From Chloroflexota bacterium (GTDB lineage Bacteria > Chloroflexota > Anaerolineae > Promineifilales > Promineifilaceae), in contig JABFFZ010000025.1 in the NCBI GenBank assembly GCA_013112725.1, forward strand, positions 1 through 61,893: DNA of 61,893 nucleotides. The letters are read 5' to 3'. Shown piece by piece: positions 41,977 to 51,043 of the stretch. Under the pieces are notes generated by a model. The model made no database searches, was not told the DNA's origin, and saw only the letters and a list, made by a program, of their open reading frames with translations. The position numbers were made by a program, and so were the translations under genes. Within the stretch, counting starts at the first letter, position 1. Each line of letters starts with the position of its first letter.

Positions 41977-42966
41977 CTAATCTCTAGGTACGCTTTCTAG
42001 CAGATGGCGAATTATATCATCTGGCTTGACGCCTTCGGCCTGGCCTTCAAAGTTGAGCAGCAGGCGGTGGCGGAGGGCGGCGGGGGCTACGGCCGTGACA
42101 TCATCAAAGCTCACGTTGTACCGCCCCGCCAACAGCGCCGTAATCTTGGCCCCCAATACCAGCGCCTGCGCCCCACGCGGGCTGGCGCCGTAGCGTACAT
42201 ATTGGTTTACCAACGGCGCGGGACTGCCCCCCGGATGGGAAGCGACAATGAGGCGGCTGATGGTCTGGCTGACGTGGCTGGGAATGGGTACTTGCCGCGC
42301 CAACTGCTGCATGGCGATCAGACGGGGGCCGTCGGCGGTGGTTTGGGCTACGGCCGTTTCCTTCCCCGTCGTTCGCGCAATAATTTCTGTTAATTCGTCG
42401 GCCGAGGGGAAGGGGACATTGATTTTGAAGAGAAAACGGTCGAGCTGTGCTTCCGGCAGCGGGTAGGTGCCTTCCTGTTCAATCGGGTTTTGCGTCGCCA
42501 GCACGAAGAACGGTTCGGGCAGGGAATAGGTGTGGTTAGCCACCGTTACCGTATGCTCCTGCATCGCTTCCAGCAGGGCAGATTGCGTTTTGGGCGTCGC
42601 CCGGTTAATTTCATCGGCCAGGATCAGGTTGGCAAAGACAGGGCCATGTTGGAAGCGGAATTCCCGACGGCCGTCGTCCATCTCCTCCATAATCTCCGTG
42701 CCCGTAATATCGGCCGGCATCAGGTCTGGCGTGAACTGGATACGGCTAAATTGCAGGTGCAGCGCCTGCCCCAACGTGCGAATGAGCATCGTTTTGCCCA
42801 GCCCCGGCACCCCTTCCAGCAGCACATGGCCGCCGCTGAGAATGCCAATCAGCACATGCCGCACCACATCCGCCTGCCCCACAATCACTTTACCGACTTC
42901 ATTCTCGATGTTTGCGGCCGTTTCCCTAAATTCGGCTACGGAAAGTTCTGTTGCGTTCTCAATCAT
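41977..42966 (-). CDS. MoxR family AAA ATPase
   Basis: A 329-residue AAA ATPase of the MoxR class, chaperones that activate or assemble envelope protein complexes with vWA partners. Walker A GVPGLGKT (52-59), Walker B ILADEIN (D118, E119), and the sensor region LATQNPIEQEGTYPLPEAQL are all present. Length is typical. Its start overlaps the end of the S23-type gene by eight bases. It is part of a Bat-like cluster with DUF58 (39478) and the helical membrane protein (43644). Confidence 0.92.
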   Translation of the reverse strand: MIENATELSVAEFRETAANIENEVGKVIVGQADVVRHVLIGILSGGHVLLEGVPGLGKTMLIRTLGQALHLQFSRIQFTPDLMPADITGTEIMEEMDDGRREFRFQHGPVFANLILADEINRATPKTQSALLEAMQEHTVTVANHTYSLPEPFFVLATQNPIEQEGTYPLPEAQLDRFLFKINVPFPSADELTEIIARTTGKETAVAQTTADGPRLIAMQQLARQVPIPSHVSQTISRLIVASHPGGSPAPLVNQYVRYGASPRGAQALVLGAKITALLAGRYNVSFDDVTAVAPAALRHRLLLNFEGQAEGVKPDDIIRHLLESVPRD

Positions 42967-43501
42967 ATGTGGCTTCCTGAGGAGATTGGAGATTAGAGAT
43001 TGGAGATTGACCGTTGTCAGTTTGGGCCGATTCTAACCAGGACAGATCATCTGGAGTGAATAAATTGGATATCTCTTCATCCTCGTCGAATAGGTATTCG
43101 GCTTGTGGTTCACGAATACGCCCGAAATGTTTGTCTTGCTTTTGTTGTGACTTAAGACTGCCAGCAAAGGCGTTGATCTGGCGGCCAATCTCGCTTAATT
43201 GGAGAGCATAAGCATATAACTGTTTTTGTTCAATGAGGTTTCGTGCATAGCTGCGATTTAGCCAGTATTTTGTTTCAAACAAACTGCCACGTGCAAAGTA
43301 TAGAAATCTTGTTTTCTCACCATAATGGAAACGGCCGTAAGCCTCTGCGATATTTGCTCCCACAGAATCAACGGCCGTCACCAATTGTTTCCCAATCGTA
43401 TCTTTCGCAAATCCTTCCCATCCGACTACTCGTTTCCAAACATCATCCGCAATCCTTTCCGCACTTTGCAAAACTTTCAAATCTTCAAGTGATGTAGCCA
43501 T
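42959..43501 (-). CDS. Four-helix bundle protein (S23/IVS-type)
   Basis: A 180-residue protein of the four-helix bundle family named after proteins encoded in 23S rRNA intervening sequences. LQSAERIADDVWKRV, AVDSVGANIAEAYGRF and FLYFARGSLFETKYWL match the family. The function is unknown; many act as small structural or RNA-associated bundles, and a link to retroelements is known for some (Avd-like). The C-terminal tail NGQSPISNLQSPQEATYD is translated 7-bp repeat DNA that carries the frame into the MoxR start. Confidence 0.82.
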   Translation of the reverse strand: MATSLEDLKVLQSAERIADDVWKRVVGWEGFAKDTIGKQLVTAVDSVGANIAEAYGRFHYGEKTRFLYFARGSLFETKYWLNRSYARNLIEQKQLYAYALQLSEIGRQINAFAGSLKSQQKQDKHFGRIREPQAEYLFDEDEEISNLFTPDDLSWLESAQTDNGQSPISNLQSPQEATYD

Positions 43502-43503
43502 CC

Positions 43504-43645
43504 TTCAATCTCCAATCTCCAATCTCCAATCTCCAATCTCTAATCTCCAATCTCTAATCTCCAATCTCTAATCTCCAATCTCTAATCTCTAATCTCTAAT
43601 CTCTAATCTCTAATCTCTAATCTCTAATCTCTAATCTCTAATCTC
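43504..43645. repeat. Long 7-bp tandem array (AATCTCC/AATCTCT), about 20 units
   Basis: Uninterrupted AATCTCC, AATCTCT and TAATCTC units in one orientation, drifting from CCAATCT to CTAATCT towards the right. It forms the whole spacer upstream of the four-helix gene. Confidence 0.9.
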
Positions 43646-45293
43646 AAGGCTCCAAAGACGAAAAATAATCCCGAATATAACCCTTCAAACCAAGCGGAAT
43701 GTAATCGTCTTGCAGAGCTTCGTTGGCGGCGTTGCGGTAGTCGCCGAAGACCTGGGTGTAGGGCACGATGCTGGTTTCATTGCCAAATTCGGCGGCTCTT
43801 TCGTTGAGTAGCGCGCCGCAGTCGGCCGGGTTTACGCGGCATTGCGCGGGCAGTTCTATGTCTACGCCGGCAAAGCCGCTCAGGTCGCGCATTTCCGGCA
43901 CGTAGACGTTTTCCACGTGGCCGCCGCCCGGCCCTGGCCCACCCAATTGCCCCCCTGTCTGACCGCCATCTTGTCCTGGCCCCTGGCCTTGCCCTTCACC
44001 CTGACCCTGACCTTGTCCCTGCCCGTTACCTTGTCCGGGGCCGGGTTGCGGGGATTGGCCCAAGCTGTCATTTGGCCCGGCACGGCCGTCATTCGGCGGC
44101 AACACGTTGTCCGGGTTTGGCGGTTGCCCGCCGGCCTGGGCCACCGCCTGCCGCCCTTCACCCAGGGCATTGGCGGCCTGGTTGGCCTGCTGTGCGGCAG
44201 CCGCTTCCTGGGCGCGCTGCTGCAACGTTGCGCCTGCTTCGCGTAAGGCTTGCTGCGCGGCGGCGATGTCCCCATTTTGGAGCGCCTCGGCTGCCTGCGC
44301 CAGTTGTTGGGCCAGTTGATCATCCGTGCCCACCAGCGATTGCGCCGTGGCCATTAAATCTTCGGCCAGGGCCAGTTGCTCCTCGCGGCTAAGTTCCGGC
44401 AGTTGGTCGGCCAGTTGCGTGGCGGCGGCCCCTGCCTGGGCCAGATTGCCGTTTTGCAGCGATTGGCCGAGTGACTGGCTGTTGGGGTTGTTGGCTAACG
44501 GCTCACCGGCCTGCTGTAGCTGTTGGCGCAACTGTTCGGCGCTGTTGTTGGCCGCCAGACTACGCAGTTCGGCTTCGGCTTCAGAAAGAGTGGCTACGGC
44601 CTGTTCCTGGCTGAGGCCGCCTTCGCCCAGCCCTTCTAGCGCCTGCTGGATCGGTTCCAGCAGTTCTTCTTTTTGCTCATCGGTCAGCAGCGGGTTCTGG
44701 CGGATTTCTTCGCTGAGGGCTTCTAATTGGTTGATCTGCTCGGCAATGGCTTTGTCAATGCCGCGTTGGCGCAGCAGTTCGGCTTCTTGCAGGTTGGGCA
44801 GCAGTACGGCCGTCACCAACAACACCACCGCCAGCAAAATGACCAGCCAATCCTGCCGGTTCAGCCGGAAGGGGAGCAGGGTGTGGGTATCTACCTGGCG
44901 CACGGCCGTCAACGTATCGTTTAGTTGCTGTGCGGCGATGAGGGGGCTGGTAGTGATGACGCCATCGTGGATTTCTACGGCCGTACTCGCCCGCTCCTTC
45001 AACAAAAACTGCCGGTCGGCAAAACGGGCCTGCGCCGGCAGCGGGTGGCGCTGCCACAAGAGCCAGACCCCTGCCGCCAGCAAGCCCACACCCGCCAGCG
45101 CCAGTGCCACATAGGCCACTTCCTGGTTCGTCAGCAGCGGCCGGAAACGGGCCAGCGCGGCCACTACCACCGCCGCTAATAAACCCACCAGCACCCCACG
45201 TGGCAGCCAGATCAACGCATCCCGGAAGCGGCGACGGCCGTTCCAGGCGTGAAGCTGGTGGGCGAGTTGGTCGAAAGGGGAGTCTGCGTTCAT
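43644..45293 (-). CDS. Membrane protein with long helical and Gly/Gln-rich region (Bat-like cluster)
   Basis: A 549-residue protein. Three membrane segments (about 28-48, 59-80, 149-166) are followed by about 230 residues of Ala/Gln/Glu-rich helix (170-400), probably coiled coil, and then a low-complexity tract rich in GQ and GP (about 410-465). A conserved C-terminal piece (VYVPEMRDLSGFAGVDIELP onward) ends the protein. It resembles the large DUF4175-like or gliding-type helical proteins found with MoxR and DUF58. The frame is open to 45350, but MNADSPFDQLAHQL is taken as the start because the earlier codons are 8-bp repeat. Probably structural. Confidence 0.65.
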   Translation of the reverse strand: MNADSPFDQLAHQLHAWNGRRRFRDALIWLPRGVLVGLLAAVVVAALARFRPLLTNQEVAYVALALAGVGLLAAGVWLLWQRHPLPAQARFADRQFLLKERASTAVEIHDGVITTSPLIAAQQLNDTLTAVRQVDTHTLLPFRLNRQDWLVILLAVVLLVTAVLLPNLQEAELLRQRGIDKAIAEQINQLEALSEEIRQNPLLTDEQKEELLEPIQQALEGLGEGGLSQEQAVATLSEAEAELRSLAANNSAEQLRQQLQQAGEPLANNPNSQSLGQSLQNGNLAQAGAAATQLADQLPELSREEQLALAEDLMATAQSLVGTDDQLAQQLAQAAEALQNGDIAAAQQALREAGATLQQRAQEAAAAQQANQAANALGEGRQAVAQAGGQPPNPDNVLPPNDGRAGPNDSLGQSPQPGPGQGNGQGQGQGQGEGQGQGPGQDGGQTGGQLGGPGPGGGHVENVYVPEMRDLSGFAGVDIELPAQCRVNPADCGALLNERAAEFGNETSIVPYTQVFGDYRNAANEALQDDYIPLGLKGYIRDYFSSLEP

Positions 45294-45295
45294 AG

Positions 45296-45344
45296 GTATT
45301 GGGATATTGGGATATTGAACCTCAATATCCCAATATCTCATTAT
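45296..45344. repeat. 8-bp array (ATTGGGAT/ATATCCCA), foldback
   Basis: TATTGGGATATTGGGATATTG is followed by CAATATCCCAATATCTC: a near-perfect hairpin of 8-bp words. Confidence 0.8.
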
Positions 45345-45346
45345 CA

Positions 45347-46285
45347 TCATCTATTCGCTATCTTACGCACATTGCGCACGCTTAACCAGTATAAAACCCA
45401 GGCCAGCAATAAGTAAAGCAGAATAAAAATGGGCCAGGGCGTGGGCAGCCAGAACCTCGATGTGCCGGCCGAACCCATGAAGTAAAAGATCGCATCTTCC
45501 TGCAATAAAAAGAGTTCACTGACGATTAGCGTGGCCGGTAAATTGGTAGCGGCCAGGAAGATGAGAATGTATTGCAGCGCGATTTCCATCGTGCGGGTAA
45601 ACGATGTGCTCAATGTAGCGATAAAGGGGGCCAGAGTGGCGGCAAACAGCCCCACCAACATCGGCGTGCCAATGGTGACAAACAGCGCCCCGGCAAAGGT
45701 CATCACGCTGGCCCCCAACGTGGAGCGCATGGCGCTGGAACAAAACAGCCCCCACAAAGCAAAGGCGAGAGCGGCCGTAAAGATGACCAATTGGGAGATA
45801 ATCAGCTCTTCTAGCACCACGCCGCCAAGTAGAAAGGCGATGCTTTGCAAGGGAATGGCCGCCAGTACCAGCAGCAACACATAGCTCAACGCCGACAGCA
45901 ACTTACCGGTGACAAAGGATTCGGCCGAAAGCAGGGTGGTGCGCAGCAGATCATATGTTTGCCGCTCTTTTTCACCCGTAATGGTGCCTGAGGTAAAGGC
46001 CGGCCCCACAAAGATGACCAGAAATACCTGTACGCCGACCACGCAGCCAAAGACCACCTTGCCCACTTCACGCGGGTCTGGCCCAAAAGGGCCGCTGCTG
46101 GCGCTGGCATAAGCGGCATAGACCAGGGTGATAAAAGCGCCCATCACCAACAGGTAAATGGTCAGCACCACAAAGGCGCGCCGCCCCCGCATCCGGCTGC
46201 GCAGCTCTTTCACCGTCACCGGGTTTTCGCGCAGGTTGCGGAAGCGTTTTTTCTTGAGTGGTTGCTCGGTTGTTAGTTCAGTCAT
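45347..46285 (-). CDS. ABC-2 type transporter permease
   Basis: A 312-residue inner-membrane permease. The cytoplasmic N-terminus has the conserved ENPVTVKELRSRMRGRRA, followed by about six hydrophobic segments, with FTSGTITGEKERQTYDLLRT between the second and third, the coupling region typical of ABC-2/NatB-like permeases. It pairs with the permease at 46332 and the ATPase at 47205. The frame is open to 46342, but those 19 codons (RDWGNLQSLISNLSKS) are repeat DNA; MTELTTEQPLKKKRF is the likely start. Substrate unknown, possibly an envelope component or export of a cluster protein. Confidence 0.85.
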   Translation of the reverse strand: MTELTTEQPLKKKRFRNLRENPVTVKELRSRMRGRRAFVVLTIYLLVMGAFITLVYAAYASASSGPFGPDPREVGKVVFGCVVGVQVFLVIFVGPAFTSGTITGEKERQTYDLLRTTLLSAESFVTGKLLSALSYVLLLVLAAIPLQSIAFLLGGVVLEELIISQLVIFTAALAFALWGLFCSSAMRSTLGASVMTFAGALFVTIGTPMLVGLFAATLAPFIATLSTSFTRTMEIALQYILIFLAATNLPATLIVSELFLLQEDAIFYFMGSAGTSRFWLPTPWPIFILLYLLLAWVLYWLSVRNVRKIANR

Positions 46286-46292
46286 ACTTTTA

Positions 46293-46340
46293 CTGAGATT
46301 GGAGATTAGAGATTGGAGATTACCCCAATCTCTAATCTCC
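46293..46340. repeat. 7-bp array (GAGATTG/CAATCTC), foldback
   Basis: GAGATTGGAGATTAGAGATTGG is followed by CCCAATCTCTAATCTCC, overlapping the 3' end of the next permease gene. Confidence 0.75.
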
Positions 46341-47135
46341 AATCATTTTCTTTGCCTGATAAAAAATACCCACCCACAGCCCTACGATTGCCAGGGTGTA
46401 CAAGACCGTTGGCCCTACCGCACCCATCGCTAAAACCGGGAGCCCACCCTCGAACTGGCGGCTGAACAATCCCATCCAGACCAGGCTGCTGTTGAACAGT
46501 TTGACGATACCCACCAGGGCATACGTCCCGGCTACCGCCATTGTTGCGGAGCGCACGGCCGTAGACAAAAACAGCCCCATAAACGCCGCAAACAATATCT
46601 CTACCCAGGGCCGGGTCACGGTGGCCATGCTCAACAGCCAGTCCCAGCCCGCCATTTGCCCATCCATTAAACTCAACGAACAGAACATGATCAATCCCTG
46701 AAACAGACTCAGCACAAACAGCAGCGGCCAGATGCGCAGCCGGGACAATGCCCCCAACAGCTTGGCCATCAAAATGGACATCATCGGCTGCGGCGTTACC
46801 AACAAAATATCCCATGTGCCCTTGTCCCGTTCCAGACTGATCATCGGCGCCGTTAACGCCGGGGCCAGCAGTGAGCCAAAAATCGTCACCATCGAAAGCA
46901 ATATACCCGGCAAGCATAACAAACACCAGACTGCAAACAGGTCGTCATTATTTCCAAAAAAAGCCGGGTTGCTAAAGCCGGTGCAAAACCCCAGACTGAT
47001 ACCACCCAAAACCACAAAAGGCGAAAAACGGATCAGGTTATCATAAAAGGGGTTGGGTTTGCCCCACTGCCCCTTTTCCCGTAAATAAACGGGATTGTCT
47101 GACAGATTCCGGTACCAACGCCACCAACTCTTCAC
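46332..47135 (-). CDS. ABC-2 type transporter permease (second subunit)
   Basis: A 267-residue permease with about six membrane segments. MISLERDKGTWDILLVTPQP is the coupling segment also seen in its partner at 45347. The N-terminus (NLSDNPVYLREKGQWGKPNPF) is cytoplasmic. The start is GTG at 47135; no strong ribosome binding site is visible. The two dissimilar permeases probably form a heterodimer driven by the ATPase encoded immediately upstream. The last residues run into repeat DNA. Confidence 0.83.
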   Translation of the reverse strand: MKSWWRWYRNLSDNPVYLREKGQWGKPNPFYDNLIRFSPFVVLGGISLGFCTGFSNPAFFGNNDDLFAVWCLLCLPGILLSMVTIFGSLLAPALTAPMISLERDKGTWDILLVTPQPMMSILMAKLLGALSRLRIWPLLFVLSLFQGLIMFCSLSLMDGQMAGWDWLLSMATVTRPWVEILFAAFMGLFLSTAVRSATMAVAGTYALVGIVKLFNSSLVWMGLFSRQFEGGLPVLAMGAVGPTVLYTLAIVGLWVGIFYQAKKMIGD

Positions 47136-47152
47136 GTGGAAAAAAGAGGCAA

Positions 47153-47213
47153 CTGGGTAATTGGGTAATTACTCAATTACCCAATTACCCAATTACCCAA
47201 TTACTCAATTTAC
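47153..47213. repeat. 8-bp array (TTGGGTAA/TTACCCAA), foldback
   Basis: CTGGGTAATTGGGTAATTAC is followed by TCAATTACCCAATTACCC: an 8-bp family related to those at 9253, 25653, 51367 and 59898. Confidence 0.8.
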
Positions 47214-48158
47214 TATCCCCTGCGTCACCTGCAAAAACACATCTTCCAGATCGCCCGTTTCTTCGTGGAAAGAGACCACGCGAATGCCCTGGGCAATAAG
47301 CTGCGCCAACAGGTTGCTCAAGGTTTCGTCGTTGCCGCCAAAGTCAAACTGCACCACATCATGGGGCAAATCCGCTTCGCCGGGGGGGGTGATGCCTTGC
47401 ACGGCTTCATGTTGCAGCAGGAGTTCTTGCAGCGGCCCCAGGTCGCCCAATATCTTCACTTGAATCAGGCGGTGGGCGCGCAGCTGCTTTTTCATCTCCT
47501 CCATGTCGCCATGGGCGATCAGGTTGCCCGCTTCTAGAATGGCAATTTCGGTGCAGATGTCGGCCACTTCGGAGAGGATGTGCGAGGAGAAGAAGATGGT
47601 TTTGCCCATATTTTTCAGTTCTCGCAGCAGTTCGCGGATTTCAATGCGGGCGCGGGGGTCCAGGCCGCTGGCGGGTTCGTCCAGAATTAATACCTGCGGG
47701 TCGTGGGCCAGGGTGCGCGCCAGGCAGAGGCGTTGTTTCATGCCCCGGCTGAGGGTTTCCACATAGGCCTCTTTTTTGTGGTTCAGGTCTACCAGGGTGA
47801 GCAGATCATCAATCATGCCGATGCGGGCGCTTTTGGGCACATTGTAACAGGCGGCGAAAAAGTCCAGATATTCCCACACCTTCATATCGTCATACACGCC
47901 GAAAAAGTCAGGCATGTAGCCGATGGCGCGGCGCACGCCACGCGGATCGTCGGCCACCGAATGGCCGGCTACCCACGCTTTGCCACCCGTTGGTTTGAGC
48001 AGGGTGGTCAGGATGCGCATGGTGGTGGTTTTGCCGGCGCCGTTAGGGCCGATAAAGCCAAACACCGAACCTTCCTCAATGGTCAATGTCAGGTCATTGA
48101 GGGCGGTCAGGCTGCCGTATTTTTTGGTGAGTCCTTGTATTTCGATGATAGTAGACAT
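47205..48158 (-). CDS. ABC transporter ATP-binding protein
   Basis: A 317-residue ATPase subunit. Walker A GPNGAGKTTT, signature LSRGMKQRL, Walker B VLILDEPASGLD and the switch histidine SSHILSE are all in place. The C-terminal 90 residues form the extension usual in NatA/CcmA-like exporters. It powers the two permeases downstream. Start ATG 48158 lies directly next to a REP palindrome. By analogy with gliding or Bat-type clusters the system may serve the cell envelope (inference). Confidence 0.93.
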   Translation of the reverse strand: MSTIIEIQGLTKKYGSLTALNDLTLTIEEGSVFGFIGPNGAGKTTTMRILTTLLKPTGGKAWVAGHSVADDPRGVRRAIGYMPDFFGVYDDMKVWEYLDFFAACYNVPKSARIGMIDDLLTLVDLNHKKEAYVETLSRGMKQRLCLARTLAHDPQVLILDEPASGLDPRARIEIRELLRELKNMGKTIFFSSHILSEVADICTEIAILEAGNLIAHGDMEEMKKQLRAHRLIQVKILGDLGPLQELLLQHEAVQGITPPGEADLPHDVVQFDFGGNDETLSNLLAQLIAQGIRVVSFHEETGDLEDVFLQVTQGIVN

Positions 48159-48161
48159 ACT

Positions 48162-48224
48162 GTTTGTAGTAGGCGATTTATCGCCGTCAGCAAGCAGAAA
48201 GGCGATAAATCGCCTACTACGAGC
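48162..48224. repeat. REP-like palindrome, GTTTGTAGTAGGCGATTTAT copy
   Basis: GTTTGTAGTAGGCGATTTAT pairs with GCGATAAATCGCCTACTAC, with a longer 21-base loop than the other members of the family. Confidence 0.8.
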
Positions 48225-48227
48225 AGG

Positions 48228-50744
48228 TTAGTTTTCTGATTTAACAGTGAGTAAAGGATATACGGCCGTCAAACGCTGATACCCTGGATCGTTACTGACT
48301 AGCTGTAACCGGATGGCGTTGGCCGGGCCAATGTAGGCGGTGGGGTTGGCCACGGCCGTGCGTCCCCAATTCACGCCTTCCTGCAATTCCCACGTTTGCG
48401 TCTGCCAATTCCACAGGTTTACTTCCGGTAGTGTGGAACTAGAATAGTTTTCTTTTTCCAACAAGAGAGTCAGGCCGGTGACGGGTATTTGTTGAAATTC
48501 CAGCGGGGGCGTGTATTCAAAACCGGCCTGGGCGCCCATCATGCCCAGATCCAGAGAGGCCGGGGTAACCATGCTGCCGGTTGTGGTGTTGTCCGGCAGC
48601 AGTTTCCAATCGAGCAGAAAGGCGGGCAGCGTCAGTTCCTCGTTGGCGCCGTTGCCGGTCAGGTTTTGGCTGAGGGGAATTTCGATGAAGTGCAGGGTCA
48701 CGGCCGTTTGTTTAGGCATTTCCTGGCTCAATCCAATGTCAATAGCGGCTATTTCCGTCCAGCCCACCAGCACGGCGCTGTTGCGGGGCAGGCTCAAAGA
48801 CGCGCCGCCGCTGAAACTTTCCCCTTCTAAGGACTGCATAAAATCGTAGCGGGGATACAGTTTGGCGCTGCTGTAATAATCATAGCCCAGTAGCGTATTG
48901 GCGTGTCTGGTCAGCGGGCCGCCATAACCCAGGCTGGAAGAAGCGCCGCTGCTGACAATTTCATTGACGTTTTCCGTTTCGCCCGGCGTCAGGTCGCCCA
49001 GGGGCACGGCCGTGTCATTAAACAATAACACCGCGCTTTCCAGGGTCTGGGCGCTGTTGTTTTGTACGGCCACCTGCAAGCGCACGGTTGCCGTGCCCTG
49101 CCGGTTAAGCGTGCCTTCCCCGGCAATTGCCAGCGCCGGCCGGTTGGTTTGGGCCTGCAACGTTTGCACTTCACTCACGTCCACCCGCACGCCGTCCACC
49201 GAATTGTCGTTGCTAAAGGTGATCGCTTCCGCATTGGTGTTGGGGTTAAAGCTAAATCCTGAAAACGGCCGTGCCAGCGTGTCCGCCGGGAAAATGACGT
49301 CATACGTGCTGCGGCGGGGTGAATAAAGCCCTACCAGGCTGTAAACCTGCGCCTGCGGGCTGCCGGCCCGGCTGTAGGCTACCGCCATCTGGTTGATGAT
49401 GGCTTCGCGGCCGCGCAGTTGAAAACCGGTGAAATAGGTAACGGCCGTGAAAACCAGAATGAGCGTGGGCAGCGTCACCCAGGCCAGTTCCAGCCGGTTA
49501 TACCGCTTCAAAACGAGATAATTCAGCGGGCCAACGGCGGCAATATAAATCAATAGAAACAGGGCTAACTGCCAGACGGAGGGCAAATTCAAATCGGGCA
49601 GACGAGTGATGGCGTTTTGCGCCGCGTATCCTTCAAAAGGGGGCGCGCCCCACAGAGAAAGCGGCGGCACACGCCCGGCGACGGCGTCAAACATGGTTTG
49701 CGCGCCGCTCCAATCGAGCAGGGGGGCAAACCGCGGGTCTAAAGCCAGAAAATAGACAGCGCCACGGCCGTAAGGGGTCATGGCTAAGAGCGGCAGCCCA
49801 GCCTCGTGGAACAGCAGTTCGCCGCGTACCAGGCTGCTGGTGGTGACCACATACGGGCCGGGGTCGCGGAAAGGGACGCCCGTTTGTTCGGCCAGACCGG
49901 GCAAGTCGCTTACCGTCTCGCTGCCGGTGAGGGAAATGGGCAGCCAATCGGCCAGGGGCACGGCCGTTTTTTGCCAGCTTGCCCCGCCCGTCACCACCAA
50001 CTGTCCCCCGGTATTGACCCAGGATTCCAGCGCCTGCAGTTGATCGGCCGTGAACTGGGTGGTATCTGTATCATTCAACACCAAGACATCCAGCGCATTC
50101 CAGGCTACCGGCGCGTCAGGCAAGTCGGCCAGGGATAGATAGGCGACGGCCGTGTCGCTGCGGCTGCCGGCTACCCGGCTTAGAAAATCAAATGTACCGG
50201 CGTCCGGGCTGACCACGCCATAGAGCAGCCCATCGGCGCTCACCCGCGCCAGTTGGCTGGTGCGGGTTTGGGCAATGACCTGCCCATCGTCATCCGCCAA
50301 CTGCACCAGCGCCACAGACGCCGCGCCGGTCATACGGATGTAGAGTGTAACCCGCTTGTCCGATTGCGTGGGCAGGCTGATGGGGGCGCGATACCGTAAT
50401 TCGGTGTTGGTATTGGCGCCCGTGTAGACGCGCACTTCACCTTCAATGGCCGGGCCGCTGTTGGCCACGCTGACCACTACCGGCAGCCAATACTCTCCCT
50501 TATACAGGCCATCAAAACCGGCTCTGGCAGCCAGCGTCAAACCAGCCGGCGGCGCCGGTTCATCCTGAGCCTGGGCAGGCAGTACAAATAAAAGGGGAAG
50601 CAAGAATAAGAGCCAGAGAGATTTAAGAGATTGGCGATTGGAGATTGCCCAATCTCCAATCGCCAATCTCCAATCTCCAATTTGCCCAATCCACCATGCC
50701 TTGATCATGGCTGGTATACGCATCCCCAGGCTGGTTTGTTCCAT
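48228..50744 (-). CDS. Large exported, membrane-anchored protein of the ABC/MoxR cluster
   Basis: An 838-residue protein. A signal sequence (about 43-57, LWLLFLLPLLFVLPAQAQ) is followed by a beta-sandwich (about 62-180) and a glutamine-amidotransferase-like fold (about 215-255: VLVLNDTDTTQ, NTGGQLVVTGG). Two membrane helices follow (about 389-411 and 421-440), then a beta-rich C-terminal half. This is the layout of large proteins that accompany ABC-2/MoxR/DUF58 clusters. ATG 50744 is one base after the DUF503 stop, so the genes are coupled. Residues 18-42 (WIGQIGDWRLAIGDWAISN and on) are encoded by 7-bp repeat, an unusual preface to a signal peptide. Confidence 0.68.
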   Translation of the reverse strand: MEQTSLGMRIPAMIKAWWIGQIGDWRLAIGDWAISNRQSLKSLWLLFLLPLLFVLPAQAQDEPAPPAGLTLAARAGFDGLYKGEYWLPVVVSVANSGPAIEGEVRVYTGANTNTELRYRAPISLPTQSDKRVTLYIRMTGAASVALVQLADDDGQVIAQTRTSQLARVSADGLLYGVVSPDAGTFDFLSRVAGSRSDTAVAYLSLADLPDAPVAWNALDVLVLNDTDTTQFTADQLQALESWVNTGGQLVVTGGASWQKTAVPLADWLPISLTGSETVSDLPGLAEQTGVPFRDPGPYVVTTSSLVRGELLFHEAGLPLLAMTPYGRGAVYFLALDPRFAPLLDWSGAQTMFDAVAGRVPPLSLWGAPPFEGYAAQNAITRLPDLNLPSVWQLALFLLIYIAAVGPLNYLVLKRYNRLELAWVTLPTLILVFTAVTYFTGFQLRGREAIINQMAVAYSRAGSPQAQVYSLVGLYSPRRSTYDVIFPADTLARPFSGFSFNPNTNAEAITFSNDNSVDGVRVDVSEVQTLQAQTNRPALAIAGEGTLNRQGTATVRLQVAVQNNSAQTLESAVLLFNDTAVPLGDLTPGETENVNEIVSSGASSSLGYGGPLTRHANTLLGYDYYSSAKLYPRYDFMQSLEGESFSGGASLSLPRNSAVLVGWTEIAAIDIGLSQEMPKQTAVTLHFIEIPLSQNLTGNGANEELTLPAFLLDWKLLPDNTTTGSMVTPASLDLGMMGAQAGFEYTPPLEFQQIPVTGLTLLLEKENYSSSTLPEVNLWNWQTQTWELQEGVNWGRTAVANPTAYIGPANAIRLQLVSNDPGYQRLTAVYPLLTVKSEN
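50630..50690. repeat. 7-bp array (GATTGGC/CAATCTC) inside coding sequence
   Basis: TTGGCGATTGGAGATTGCCC is followed by AATCTCCAATCGCCAATC: a foldback array lying wholly within the 5' coding part of the large exported protein. Confidence 0.75.
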
Positions 50745-50745
50745 T

Positions 50746-51030
50746 TTAGAGCATCTCAATTTCATAATCACGAATGGGGATGTCGGGGCGGGCCTGTTCA
50801 ATCCAGGCGACTGCCTTTTCCAACAACCCATGCAAATAAGCGGCATCGGTGCCAATGGTAGCCAGGCCGATCACGGCCGTTTGCCACACATCCTGCGCCT
50901 CCACCTCGGCCACTGCTACATTAAAATGATGTGGCAGCCGCGCCAGGATAGACTTGACGATCTGGCGCTTTTCCTTCAACGATAAAACACCGTCCAACTC
51001 CAATTTGATAACACAAGTGGCAACTAACAT
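50746..51030 (-). CDS. DUF503 family protein (YlxP-like)
   Basis: A 94-residue DUF503 protein: KLELDGVLSLKEKRQIVKSI is the family's diagnostic segment and NVAVAEVEAQDVWQTAVIGL the second. Relatives such as YlxP lie in the nusA-infB-rbfA region in Firmicutes and are ribosome-assembly-linked; here the gene stands alone before an envelope gene. Length is typical. The stop is one base from the next ATG. It borders the microcompartment locus but is not expected to be part of it. Confidence 0.85.
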   Translation of the reverse strand: MLVATCVIKLELDGVLSLKEKRQIVKSILARLPHHFNVAVAEVEAQDVWQTAVIGLATIGTDAAYLHGLLEKAVAWIEQARPDIPIRDYEIEML

Positions 51031-51043
51031 GGGGGGTATTATA

